Shown: piece by piece, positions 51,448-62,628 of the stretch
How the letters are laid out: every line of letters starts with the position of its first letter
Numbering within the stretch: the stretch's first letter is position 1
Source of the DNA: Streptomyces griseoviridis
GTDB lineage: Bacteria > Actinomycetota > Actinomycetes > Streptomycetales > Streptomycetaceae
Reading direction: 5' to 3'
Assembly: GCF_005222485.1 (NCBI RefSeq)
Contig: NZ_CP029078.1
Coordinates: 2,880,001 to 2,944,000 of the forward strand
Length of the DNA stretch: 64,000 nt
Translations under genes and position numbers: made by a program
The notes under the pieces: model-generated
The model's input: the letters and a program-made list of their open reading frames with translations, nothing else
What the model was told of the DNA's origin: nothing
Database searches by the model: none

Positions 51448-51461
51448 CATGACATGTCATG
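51448..51461. promoter_or_regulatory. 14-bp palindrome upstream of the M4 protease
   Basis: CATGACATGTCATG is perfectly symmetrical and lies 68 bp before the protease start, between divergent genes. Regulator unknown. Confidence 0.5.
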
Positions 51462-51528
51462 CCCCCTTAAATCTCAGGGAACATCCGCGCCACCCCCACG
51501 CCTTCCAGGCGCCTTCCCGAGGAGACAG

Positions 51529-53175
51529 ATGAGTCGGACGACACGGCACCTCCGCGCTTCCCGTCTCGCCACGGCCGGCATCGCCGCCACCACCGCCACC
51601 CTGCTGGCGGTCGCACTCTCCCCCGCAGCCCACGCCGACCCGAGACCCACGAGGGCCGCCGCCGTCGAGAACGCGGCCTCGGCCCTCGTGGCGCACGCCG
51701 CGAGCCTGGGGCTCACCTCGGCCCAGGACACGAACGTCCGGGACGTGATCGTCGACAAGGACGGTACCCAGCACGTCCGTTACGACCGGACGTACCGTCA
51801 GCTTCCGGTACTCGGCGGCGACTTCGTCGTCCACCTGACACCCGGCGGCGACTACCGCGGTGCGGACCGCGCGACCCGGGCCGAGGTATCCGTGGCGTCG
51901 GTCACCCCCGCGGTGTCCGCACCCAGGGCGGCCGACCTGGCGGCCAACGCGCTGCGCGCGGCCAACCTCGGCGAGAGCCTCAAGAAGCTCAACGCCAAAC
52001 CCCAGTTGGTGGTCGACGCGCTGCACGGCACCCCGAAGCTGGCCTGGCGCACCGACGCGGTCGCGCAGGACTCGCTGGGCAACCCGGTCGCCCGCACGGT
52101 GCTCACCGACGCCCGCACCGGCGCGCAGATCGACGCCTGGGACAGCATCGAGACGGCGGCGGGCGACGGGCAGTCGCTGTACGGCGGGACGGTGCCGCTG
52201 GAGACGACGGTGTCCGGCTCGACGTACCAGCTCAAGGACCCGACGCGCGGCAACACCTACACCGGTGACGCGGCGAACAAGACCGACCTGTGCATCTTCG
52301 GCATCTGCATCAGCCGGGCACCGTCCACGGTGTTCACCGACGCCGACAACCACTGGGGCACCGGGGCGACGGCGGACCGCGCCTCGGCGGCGGTGGACGC
52401 GCAGTACGGGACGGACAAGACGTGGGACTACTACAAGAACGTCCACGGCCGCAACGGCATCGCGGGCGACGGCAAGGGCTCGTACAACCGCGTCCACTAC
52501 GGCAACAACTACAACAACGCGTTCTGGGACGACAGTTGCTTCTGCATGACGTACGGCGACGGTGACGGGACGACGTTCGGACCGCTGGTGGCGCTGGACG
52601 TGGCGGGCCACGAGATGACGCACGGCGTCACCTCCAAGACGGCCGCGCTGACGTACTCGGGCGAGTCGGGCGGCCTCAACGAGGCGACCTCGGACATCCT
52701 CGGCACGATGGTCGAGTGGTACGCGAACAACGCCTCCGACCAGGGCGACTACCTGATCGGCGAGAAGATCGTCAGGTCGGGCTTCGGCAAGGCGGCGCTG
52801 CGGTTCATGGACAAGCCGTCGAAGGACGGCAACTCGGCCGACTCCTGGAGCAGTTCGGTCGGCAACCTGGACGTCCACTACTCGTCGGGCGTCGCGAACC
52901 ACTTCGCGTACCTGCTCGCCGAGGGCAGCGGCGCGAAGACCGTCAACGGCGTGTCCTACGACTCCCCGACCTCCAACGGCTCGACAGTGACGGGGATCGG
53001 CCGGGACAAGGTCGGCGCGATCTGGTACCGGGCGCTGACGGTCTACATGACGTCGTCGACGAACTACGCGGGCGCCCGCACCGCGACCCTCAACGCGGCG
53101 AAGGACCTGTACGGGACGGGCAGCGCGGAGTACAACGCGGTGGCGTCGGCGTGGAGCGCGGTGAACGTGAACTGA
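51529..53175 (+). CDS. secreted thermolysin-like (M4) neutral protease
   Basis: 548 residues: signal peptide (LATAGIAATTATLLAVALSPAAHA), an FTP-type propeptide (residues ~30-210) and the M4 catalytic domain. The zinc site is VAGHEMTHGVT (HExxH) with the third ligand Glu in GGLNEATSDI, and the catalytic-side His in VHYSSGVANHFAYLL. It is an extracellular endopeptidase activated by removal of its propeptide. ATG follows GAGGAG. A strong hairpin follows the stop. Confidence 0.96.
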   Translation: MSRTTRHLRASRLATAGIAATTATLLAVALSPAAHADPRPTRAAAVENAASALVAHAASLGLTSAQDTNVRDVIVDKDGTQHVRYDRTYRQLPVLGGDFVVHLTPGGDYRGADRATRAEVSVASVTPAVSAPRAADLAANALRAANLGESLKKLNAKPQLVVDALHGTPKLAWRTDAVAQDSLGNPVARTVLTDARTGAQIDAWDSIETAAGDGQSLYGGTVPLETTVSGSTYQLKDPTRGNTYTGDAANKTDLCIFGICISRAPSTVFTDADNHWGTGATADRASAAVDAQYGTDKTWDYYKNVHGRNGIAGDGKGSYNRVHYGNNYNNAFWDDSCFCMTYGDGDGTTFGPLVALDVAGHEMTHGVTSKTAALTYSGESGGLNEATSDILGTMVEWYANNASDQGDYLIGEKIVRSGFGKAALRFMDKPSKDGNSADSWSSSVGNLDVHYSSGVANHFAYLLAEGSGAKTVNGVSYDSPTSNGSTVTGIGRDKVGAIWYRALTVYMTSSTNYAGARTATLNAAKDLYGTGSAEYNAVASAWSAVNVN

Positions 53176-53180
53176 GTGCG

Positions 53181-53225
53181 CACGGCGGCCGTCCCCACGC
53201 CCACCCGGCGGGGACGGCCGCCGTG
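53181..53225. terminator. bidirectional terminator hairpin
   Basis: A perfect 16-bp stem (CACGGCGGCCGTCCCC and complement) with a 13-nt loop between the convergent protease and FMN reductase genes. Confidence 0.88.
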
Positions 53226-53277
53226 ACCGGCGCGGGGCGCGCGACACCCTTGGCGCCGCACGAGGGACCGACACCCC

Positions 53278-53859
53278 CTACCCCGCGTAAGGCCGTCGTT
53301 CCTTCGCCTCCCTCAACGCCGTTCCCCACCAGACCAGTTGGTCCAGCATCGTCTTCGCCGCCGTGTCGGGGGCCGTCGGGTCGTTGAGGTGGCCGTCGGT
53401 GAAGGCGGCTCCCGCGTTGTGGAAGGAGACCGTGTCGCGGACGGTGACGGCGTGGAGTTCCGCGAAGACCTGGCGGAGGTGTTCCACCGCGCGCAGGCCG
53501 CCGGCCAGCCCGCCGTAGGAGACGAGTGCGACGGGTTTCGCGCGCCACTCGCCGAAGTGCCAGTCGATGAGGTTCTTCAGGCCGGCGGGGACCGAGTGGT
53601 TGTACTCGGGGGTGAGGACGACGAAGGCGTCGGCGGCGGCGAGTTTCGGGGTGACCGCGGCGAGCGCCGCCGCCGCCTCCGGGCCCGGTTCGAGGGTGGT
53701 GGGCAGGTGCACCTCGGCCACGTCCACGACCTCGACGGTCAGGTCGGCGCGCTCGCGCAGGTGGGTGAGGAGCCAGTCGGCGACCACCGGGCCGAAGCGG
53801 CCGTGCCGGTTGCTGCCGATGACGAGGGTGACGGCGAGAGACGTCTCTTCGGTCTGCAT
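53278..53859 (-). CDS. NADPH-dependent FMN reductase
   Basis: 193 residues. The flavodoxin-like FMN loop LVIGSNRHGRFG and the signature VVLTPEYNHSVPAGLKNLIDW identify the chromate/quinone reductase-like FMN_red family. These enzymes reduce flavins, quinones or azo compounds. The start at 53859 is followed by QTEETSLAVTLVIG. Upstream is a 14-bp palindrome with a TTGACC box, typical of MerR-type control. Confidence 0.92.
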   Translation of the reverse strand: MQTEETSLAVTLVIGSNRHGRFGPVVADWLLTHLRERADLTVEVVDVAEVHLPTTLEPGPEAAAALAAVTPKLAAADAFVVLTPEYNHSVPAGLKNLIDWHFGEWRAKPVALVSYGGLAGGLRAVEHLRQVFAELHAVTVRDTVSFHNAGAAFTDGHLNDPTAPDTAAKTMLDQLVWWGTALREAKERRPYAG

Positions 53860-53879
53860 ACGCCCAGCCTGTTACCTCA

Positions 53880-53896
53880 ACCTCGATCGAGGTCAA
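53880..53896 (-). promoter_or_regulatory. palindrome with -35 box upstream of the FMN reductase
   Basis: ACCTCGATCGAGGT at 53880-53893 is perfectly symmetrical and overlaps TTGACC on the minus strand, 21-37 bp before the start codon. Placement between -35 and -10 is the way MerR-family activators work; no merR gene is adjacent. Confidence 0.5.
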
Positions 53897-54041
53897 GCCC
53901 GGTCCCGGCCGATCCTTCGCACCGGCGTCCGGTCACCCGTTCACACGTGCGGCGTGCGCCCTTCGGGTAGTTCTCGGCCGTCGCCCTCCATACCCCTCTG
54001 ACCTGCGGAAAGGGGTGGGAAGTGCGAGTTTCGGGGCACTG

Positions 54042-54078
54042 TCTGACACCCATTCACCGCAATTCTGACGCCCCATCA
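54042..54078 (+). promoter_or_regulatory. paired TGAC-N5-(A/T)TCA elements upstream of the sortase-linked gene
   Basis: TCTGACACCCATTCA at 54042 and TCTGACGCCCCATCA at 54064 are direct repeats 22 bp apart, two helical turns, 72-108 bp before the start codon. They share half-site spacing with elements at 3056 and 32804. Confidence 0.45.
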
Positions 54079-54149
54079 GCAAGCGGGCTCGCGCCGTCGG
54101 CCTTTACCTCGGAAGGGCAGGAGACACCGAGACGCTCTAGGGAGCACCG

Positions 54150-54668
54150 ATGCGACGCACCGCCCGTGTGCTGACCGGTACCGCGCTGGCCGTCGCAGCC
54201 GCCGGACTGGCCACCGCCCCCGCCTACGCGGCCGACGGCGGCAGCCTCGAGGTGTACCCGTCGTCCGCGATGCCGGGCGACCAGGTCACCGTCAACACGG
54301 CGGAGTGCGGCGACAAGGGGTCGGCCGACGGCGACGCGGGCGCGTTGGGCGCCGGGCGGTTCACGCTCGCCCCCAGCACGCACGAGGGTGACGCGATCGG
54401 ACAGTTCCGGGTGCCGCCGAGCGCGCAGCCGGGCACCTACGAGATCGTCGCGAAGTGCGCCGACGGCAGCAGACGGATCTCCGGCGACCTGGTGGTGACC
54501 CTGACCGCGGCCCGCGGGCAGGAGCCCCGGGGAAGTGTGAAGACGGGGGTCGGCGGCGCACTGGGCCCCGACCCCGTTCAGACCGCGGCCGGCGTGGCGG
54601 CTCTCGCCGTCGCCGCCGCGGGCGGTACCTGGCTCCTGCATCGCCGGGCGAGAGGCGACGGGATCTGA
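54150..54668 (+). CDS. secreted surface protein, probable sortase substrate
   Basis: 172 residues: signal peptide (VLTGTALAVAAAGLATAPAYA), a beta-rich domain with two Cys (TAECGDKG, VAKCADG), then GVGGALGPDPVQ, a hydrophobic segment (TAAGVAALAVAAAGGTWLL) and a basic tail HRRARGDGI. This is the layout of a wall-sorting signal, but there is no LPxTG or LAxTG motif; the Gly-rich GVGG...GPD stretch takes its place. The gene ends 109 bp before a class F sortase gene on the same strand. ATG follows AGGGAG. Confidence 0.8.
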   Translation: MRRTARVLTGTALAVAAAGLATAPAYAADGGSLEVYPSSAMPGDQVTVNTAECGDKGSADGDAGALGAGRFTLAPSTHEGDAIGQFRVPPSAQPGTYEIVAKCADGSRRISGDLVVTLTAARGQEPRGSVKTGVGGALGPDPVQTAAGVAALAVAAAGGTWLLHRRARGDGI

Positions 54669-54777
54669 CGGACATCCTCCGCTGTCCGTCGGCCGGTACC
54701 GCATGTCCCTCCCCCTCCGGGCCCGACGCCCCTCGCGGCCCGGAGGGGGGCCGGGTCCACCTGGCAGGAGGTCTCGT

Positions 54778-55398
54778 GTGCGCAGGATCAGCAACGTCGC
54801 GATAGGCACCGTCACCGCCGTCGCACTCTGCACGGGTACGTGGCTGCTGAGCGGCGGCGCCGCGTCGCACGCCCCGCCGCAGCCGTCCGCGGCGCAGGCG
54901 GGGGGTGGCCAGGAGGGCGAAGGGCCGGGGGCGCCCGCGCTGTCGCCGTCCCCGCCGGACCGGATCGCCATTCCGTCGATCCGCGTCGACGCCCCCCTGA
55001 TGGGCCTCCGCCTCACCTCGTCGGGCAGCCTCGACGTGCCGCCCGCCGCGAAGAAGAACCTGGCCGGCTGGTACGAGGCCGGCACCACCCCCGGTGAGCG
55101 CGGCACGGCCGTCGTCGCGGGCCATGTCGACAACTCCGAGGGGCCCGCCGTCTTCTACGACCTCGGCGCGGTGAAGAAGGGCGCGCTCATCGACGTCGAA
55201 CGGCGCGACGGGAGCGTCGCCGTGTTCACGGTGGACGCCGTCGAGGTGTACCGGGCACGGGACTTCCCCGACGCGAAGGTCTACGGGGCGGCGCAACGGC
55301 CCGAGTTGAGGGTCATCACCTGCGGCGGCGGCTACACGCGCGGCACCGGGTACCAGGGCAACGTCGTCGTCTTCGCGCATCTGACCGGCAGCCGTTAG
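54778..55398 (+). CDS. class F sortase
   Basis: 206 residues, with an N-terminal membrane anchor (VAIGTVTAVALCTGTWLLSGG) and one sortase domain. The catalytic His is in VVAGHVDNS and the Cys in LRVITCGGGYTRGTGYQGN; the conserved Arg is probably the one in YTRG. Actinobacterial class F sortases process proteins at the membrane or wall. GTG at 54778 follows AGGAGG. The adjacent upstream secreted protein is the likely substrate. Confidence 0.92.
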   Translation: MRRISNVAIGTVTAVALCTGTWLLSGGAASHAPPQPSAAQAGGGQEGEGPGAPALSPSPPDRIAIPSIRVDAPLMGLRLTSSGSLDVPPAAKKNLAGWYEAGTTPGERGTAVVAGHVDNSEGPAVFYDLGAVKKGALIDVERRDGSVAVFTVDAVEVYRARDFPDAKVYGAAQRPELRVITCGGGYTRGTGYQGNVVVFAHLTGSR

Positions 55399-55919
55399 GG
55401 CGGCCCGGCGGCGGCCGGCGCGCCACTCGTTCTGCTGAGACACGTCACTCGTTCCGGTGAGGACGGTTCGGCGTCCCCGCTGGTCAGCACCGTCGCGGGC
55501 CCTTCGGGCGCCGGGCGCGGGGTGTCGCGTCGTCGACAGACGGTGCGACGCGTCGTGCGGGACGTCTCGGGCAGGCTGCTGGCCCTGCCCGACCTGGACG
55601 GGGGCGGCTGCCTTCTCGGGGGGACGACGGCGGGGTGGGCGCGGACGGCGGGCGAGGCACGGACGGCGGGGCGGGCGTGGACGGCGGGGCGGGCGTGGAC
55701 GGCGGGGCGGGCGTGGCTGGGTCGGGCGCCGCGTACCACGTGGTCGCGACCGGTAGCCGGGGCGTGCTGGTCGGCGATCACGCCGTGCAGCACAACACCT
55801 TCAACTGACCTGTGGACGGGTCCGGTTCGAGGCGGCGACCGTCCAGGTGGTACTGGATCTTCGCGTACCGATGTGTGATCTCGGCCGGGGACGACAGCAC
55901 CCAGAACAACGCCTTCACG
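55399..55919. other. gene-free or decayed stretch with repeats and two amyloid-like motifs
   Basis: No convincing gene start is present. One frame contains a Gly/Asp/Val repeat (DGGAGV, 18-bp units at about 55663-55717), then GVLVGDHAVQHNTFN and a stop at 55806-55808. In the same frame, after that stop, comes SAGDDSTQNNAFT just before the next gene. Both share the pattern G-D-x3-Q-x-N-x-F. Other readings on either strand are low-complexity. Confidence 0.4.
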
Positions 55920-56555
55920 ATGAAGGCGCGGGCTCGGAGGAAAGCGGCGGAGGAATCGGAAGTCAGGGGGCGGGTGCTGTGGCGGGTCGCCGTTCTGGCG
56001 GTGCTCCCGTGGGCCCTCGTCGGCGGCCCCGGCACCGTCGTGGAGTCCGCGCCGCCCCCCGGCCCCGCCCCGTCGGCCCCGACGTCCGCGTCCCCTCCCG
56101 CGGTGCAGTCCTCCCCTGGCACCTCGGCGAGCCCGTCGGCCACAGGCAGCCCCGGCGCCGGTCCCTCGACGGCTCCCCCACCCCGCGTCCCGTCACCGGC
56201 TCCAACTCCCCAGCGGACAGTGGACGTTAGGCCGCCTGCCAGCGCGGGGCCGTCGCCCTCGTCGCGTCCGGCCGCCGCCACCGTGTCCGAGCCGCGGCCG
56301 TCCCGCACGCGTGACTGCCGGTCCCAGCGGGAGTACCGGGTCACCGGGAGGGGTCAGATCTGGGACGTCGACGGCCAACAGGTCGGCGAGGTCGCCTCGG
56401 GCACGCTGTTCTTCCGGCAGGACGTGGCCGACTACCCCAGGCCGGTCCACGACCGCTTCTACGGCACGGTCGACGAGGTGATCTCCGGGAGCCCGACCGG
56501 CTATGTCCTGCGGAAGAAGCTCGAATACGTGGCGACGGTCGAGGTCTGTGCGTAA
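55920..56555 (+). CDS. membrane-anchored or secreted protein with Pro/Ser linker
   Basis: 211 residues from ATG 55920; the start is uncertain, as no ribosome binding site is visible and the frame stays open upstream to 55809. A basic N-terminus (MKARARRKAAEES) and membrane segment (VLWRVAVLAVLPWALVGG) precede a ~100-residue Pro/Ser/Ala linker and a C-terminal ~80-residue domain beginning DCRSQREYRVTGRGQIWDVDG and ending TVEVC, with two Cys that may pair. Function unknown. Confidence 0.6.
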   Translation: MKARARRKAAEESEVRGRVLWRVAVLAVLPWALVGGPGTVVESAPPPGPAPSAPTSASPPAVQSSPGTSASPSATGSPGAGPSTAPPPRVPSPAPTPQRTVDVRPPASAGPSPSSRPAAATVSEPRPSRTRDCRSQREYRVTGRGQIWDVDGQQVGEVASGTLFFRQDVADYPRPVHDRFYGTVDEVISGSPTGYVLRKKLEYVATVEVCA

Positions 56556-56568
56556 GGAAGGTCTGTGA

Positions 56569-57351
56569 CTAGGCCCACCACTGCTCGTACGCCAGGTTCG
56601 TCACCAGCGCGAACACCACCGTCAGCAGCACGATCCGGACGAAGCCGCTGCCCTGTTTGAGCGCGGTGCGGGCGCCGAGGGTGCCGCCCGCCAGGTTGAA
56701 CACGGCCATCACACAGGCCAGTTGCCACAGCACGGTGCCCTGCAAGGCGAAGGTGGCGAGAGCGCCCGCGTTGGTGCAGCAGTTGACGATCTTCGCGGTC
56801 GCGGACGCGGCGACCAGGTCCAGGTGGAGCACCGCGGTCAGCGCCAGCACCAGGAACGTCCCGGTGCCGGGGCCGACGAGACCGTCGTAGAACCCGATGC
56901 CGATGCCCGCGAGGCCGATCGCGGCGAGGATACGGCGGGGGCCCGCCGGGCCGGTGGCGGGGGCGGTGCCGAAGGACGGGCGCAGGATCACGAACGCGGC
57001 GACGGCGAGCAGCACCACCATGATGACCGGCTTGAGGACCTCCGTGCTCATGCCGGCCGCGAAGAACGCACCGGCCGACGACCCCGCGAGGGCGGCCAGG
57101 CCGATACGGACGGCGGTGCGGACGTCCACCGGGGCGCGGCGCGCGTAGGTCACGGCGGCCGCCGAGGTGCCGACGATCGCGACGGCCTTGTTGGTGCCCA
57201 GCGCGTAGGCGGCGGGCGTCCCGGCGGGGAGCCCGAGCAGCAGGGCGGGCAGGAGCAGCAGTCCGCCACCGCCCACGACCGCGTCGATCCACCCGGCGGC
57301 GAGGGCGGCGACGCAGAGCAGGGCGAGGGCGGTCATGGATATGTCGGGCAT
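56569..57351 (-). CDS. TSUP/TauE-SafE family membrane permease (second)
   Basis: 260 residues, about eight helices. AAGWIDAVVGGGGLLLLPALLLGLPAGTPAAYALGTNK is the classic first TSUP repeat, with FYDGLVGPGTGTFLVLAL as the second. It is a different subfamily from the permease at 3960-4871 and resembles YfcA-type proteins. It converges with the preceding secreted-protein gene with 13 bp between stops. Substrate unknown. Confidence 0.9.
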   Translation of the reverse strand: MPDISMTALALLCVAALAAGWIDAVVGGGGLLLLPALLLGLPAGTPAAYALGTNKAVAIVGTSAAAVTYARRAPVDVRTAVRIGLAALAGSSAGAFFAAGMSTEVLKPVIMVVLLAVAAFVILRPSFGTAPATGPAGPRRILAAIGLAGIGIGFYDGLVGPGTGTFLVLALTAVLHLDLVAASATAKIVNCCTNAGALATFALQGTVLWQLACVMAVFNLAGGTLGARTALKQGSGFVRIVLLTVVFALVTNLAYEQWWA

Positions 57352-57699
57352 GATCGCGACCCTATCGGGGGTGGGGGCGCGCTTCGTTCCTGGTCCGGGG
57401 CCTGCGGTTCGGGCCCCCGTCTAGTCGTCGCGCCATCCCGCCGTCGCCCCGTCCCTTCCGTCGTCCCCTCCCTTACGTCGTCTCGCTCAGCGCTCCTGGA
57501 GCAGGGGTTCGGGTCGGCCGCCGGCGAGAGGCCGGTCACCGGTGATCCGGTCGTCGGTGGGGGGCCTGTCGTCGGTCGGGGTCCGGGCGGCCTTGGCTGT
57601 CCGGTTCGCGGGGCGGCGCGGGCGGCGGCGGGTGCCGGGGGCGGCCGGTGCGCTCGCACCATCGCGGCCCGGTGGCCGTGGCGCGTCAGCGGCCGGTGG
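57352..57699. other. gene-free stretch
   Basis: About 350 bp upstream of the permease. I see no convincing gene, hairpin or repeat; low-complexity Arg/Pro readings occur in several frames. Confidence 0.5.
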
Positions 57700-58240
57700 C
57701 CATGGCGCGGTCACCGCCGACGTCATCTCCACGCGCGTCGACGGGAGTTGGACGATCGCGTCGAGGCCGCCGAGCGGTGACGTGCCGAGCCTGGCCTCGC
57801 CGCCGCTCGCGTGGGCGCGGTTCTTCCAGGCGATCTCGCTGCGGTGGTGAAGGGGGATGCTGGCGGGCATCGGGCTGCCGCTGATGTTCAGCCAGGCGTA
57901 CCCGGCGGCCGACGGCGAAGGCTCCCGGCACCCCGCTGGAGAACATCGCGGGCGTCCCCGGGCTGGTCGCGGACACCTTCGCCGACCCGCAGGCGATGGT
58001 CGCCGTCGGCGTCGGGATGGCCGTCGCCGAGTCGCTGTTCACGGCGGCCGCGGTGGACCGGATGCACGACGGGCCGCGCACCCGCTACAACCCCGAACTC
58101 GTCGCGCAGGGCGCCGGGAACACCCTGGCGGGGCTGCTCGGGGCGCTGCCCGTCACGGCGGTGGTGGCGCGCAGTTCGGCGAATGTGCAGGGGGCGCGGA
58201 GACACGGCTCTCGCGCGTCCTGCACGGCTCGCAGCGGGGG
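57700..58240 (+). pseudogene. decayed SulP-family anion transporter
   Basis: Fragments in several frames match successive parts of SulP transporters: GDVPSLASPPLAWARF near 57771, then TFADPQAMVAVGVGMAVAES, and RYNPELVAQGAGNTLAGLLGALPVTAVVARSSANVQ up to about 58192, then, after a frameshift, TRLSRVLHG. Most of the ~500-residue protein, including its STAS domain, is absent. The frame changes and missing ends show that it is non-functional. Confidence 0.65.
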
Positions 58241-58418
58241 TGGCGCCTCCGCTCGGGGTGCACGAGCAGCATGCTGAGCCGGGGGCTCCGGGGCTGCCGC
58301 CGTCGCAGGTCACTCGCAACAGAGCGCTGCCGCGGGTCCCGCCGGCAGTTCCGTGGGTCAGGACAGGCCGGTCTACGCTGCGTTGCGTGCAGGACTGACC
58401 TAGCGGAGGTACGGGCTC

Positions 58419-59129
58419 GTGACTGATCAGGCGTACGAGAGCGCCTACCTCACCTGGCGGTCGTCCCTGGCGACGCTGTTGGCGGATGCCGCGCAGCTGG
58501 AGCGCTGGCAGGAACGCCGATACCGGTTCGCCCATCGGGTGGGGGCCCTGCTGACCGAGGCACACGGCGAGAGCCCTGCCGTCACGGGACCAGTGCTGTA
58601 CGGGGTGTTCGCCACCGGAGCAGGGCTCTGCTACGTGGGACAGACACAGGAGGCCGAGCGCCGGCTGCGGGATCTCCCGGTGGGCGAGAGCCATCACCTC
58701 GCCAATACGGTGCCGCCCGAACTCTGGGAGAAGGTGGTGGTGATCCGTTGGCCGCTGCTGCTCTCAGGGGTGTCGGGGGCCGAGCAGTCCCTGGTCGAGG
58801 AGATGGGGTCCGTCGTCTGCGGACTCGCTCTGGAGCACGCGTTGCAGGTGGTGACGAACCCGCCGTTGAACAGTCGCCGTCGGCGGACCTCCGGGGACTG
58901 GCGGCCTCGCAACCTCACGCAGAGCCGTTCCCGCGGTGCACTTCATGCGCAGCGGATACCGGAGCTCAGCCGGCTCGTCCACGCTTCCTGGACCGCGCTC
59001 TCCCAGGCAACAGCCGCGGGACACCCGACGGTGATCGCAGGCGACGCCGGGCGGGTGGTGTTCCCGTCGGCGTTGCACGAGCCGCCTGGCGCACCCGGTG
59101 ACCTCCCGCAGGGCGACGGGGACGGCTGA
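58419..59129 (+). CDS. GIY-YIG-like domain protein
   Basis: 236 residues. A central segment reads VLYGVFATGAGLCYVGQTQEAERRLRDL, matching the GIY and YIG strands and the conserved Arg of GIY-YIG nucleases; downstream SGAEQSLVEEMGSVV and VTNPPLNSRR supply the usual Glu and Asn. A helical N-terminal ~60 residues and a basic region (RRRRTSGDWRPRN) flank it. The family cuts DNA or RNA in repair, restriction and homing. GTG at 58419 follows GGAGG. It stands alone next to a pseudogene, a setting compatible with gene turnover. Target unknown. Confidence 0.72.
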   Translation: MTDQAYESAYLTWRSSLATLLADAAQLERWQERRYRFAHRVGALLTEAHGESPAVTGPVLYGVFATGAGLCYVGQTQEAERRLRDLPVGESHHLANTVPPELWEKVVVIRWPLLLSGVSGAEQSLVEEMGSVVCGLALEHALQVVTNPPLNSRRRRTSGDWRPRNLTQSRSRGALHAQRIPELSRLVHASWTALSQATAAGHPTVIAGDAGRVVFPSALHEPPGAPGDLPQGDGDG

Positions 59130-59252
59130 CGTCGGACCGGACCGTCGTCGTGGTCGTACCCGTCCGGTGCGCGGCCCGGAGCCATGCCGTGGAGTCAGGT
59201 GTCCGGTCCGGTCGGCAGCACTGCACGGCAGCCTCCCGGACTACGCCCGAAA

Positions 59253-59282
59253 GGGCGGCACCCCCGCACAAGGGTGCCGCCC
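59253..59282 (-). terminator. terminator after ppdK
   Basis: An 11-bp perfect stem (GGGCGGCACCC / GGGTGCCGCCC) with an 8-nt loop, 113 bp beyond the ppdK stop. It may also end the convergent GIY-YIG transcript. Confidence 0.75.
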
Positions 59283-59394
59283 CTCCCCCGGTGGGCCGGG
59301 GCCGTCGGCGGTCGGTCTGAGGGTCGGGGACCGGCGGCGGCTCCCGGGTTCGCGAGGGGTGGACCGGTCGCGGCCGGCTTCCCCTCGCCCCGGC

Positions 59395-62136
<2,742 letters not shown>

Positions 62137-62390
62137 GGTCTCGACTCCTCGGGACGCGGTGGCTGCCCTGACGGCCAGGAACATACCCAGATCGAAGGCG
62201 CCTGGGTACGTCCACTTGTGTGTCATGCGCCCGTAACCGACGCTCCGCCAGCGGATCGAAAGTCACGGCACGGCGTGGAGTCAGGGACAGCTGTCTTCAC
62301 TTCTTGAATGCGCGATCCGGCATGGACCGCGCTCGGCGCTCAGATGAGCATTTACCATGCACGTTTGATTTCGATCGATGAACGATCACA

Positions 62391-62411
62391 GGGTGGCACC
62401 GAGTGCCACCC
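62391..62411. promoter_or_regulatory. perfect palindrome upstream of ppdK
   Basis: GGGTGGCAC, three bases, GTGCCACCC: 9-bp perfect arms. It lies about 255 bp upstream of the ppdK start and could be an operator or a stem. Regulator unknown. Confidence 0.45.
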
Positions 62412-62571
62412 CTTGGAGAAGTGCAGCCGCTCGTGGACCGCTCATCGACCGCTCATCCGAGCGCAACCCTTATCAAAGGTGGCGAGAATCACGCTGTCAC
62501 AGCTCGCCAGGTTTCACCATGCGGACGCGTGCCCCGCGGCGGAAACAGCGCCGTCACACGGGGGGGGAGGA

Positions 62572-62628
62572 GGGCGCGGGCGCGGTCTCCGTCACCCGGG
62601 GGCGGGGGGCGCGGGCACGGTCTCCGTC
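62572..62628 (+). repeat. 22-bp direct repeat, period 35
   Basis: GGGCGCGGGC-(G/A)-CGGTCTCCGTC occurs at 62572 and 62607 with one difference, just beyond the ROK gene stop. Confidence 0.7.

Noticed and set aside
55522..55878. 118-residue plus-strand open frame
   Set aside because: Mostly repeat-derived Ala/Arg/Trp sequence with no ribosome binding site; the amyloid-like motif is in a different frame.
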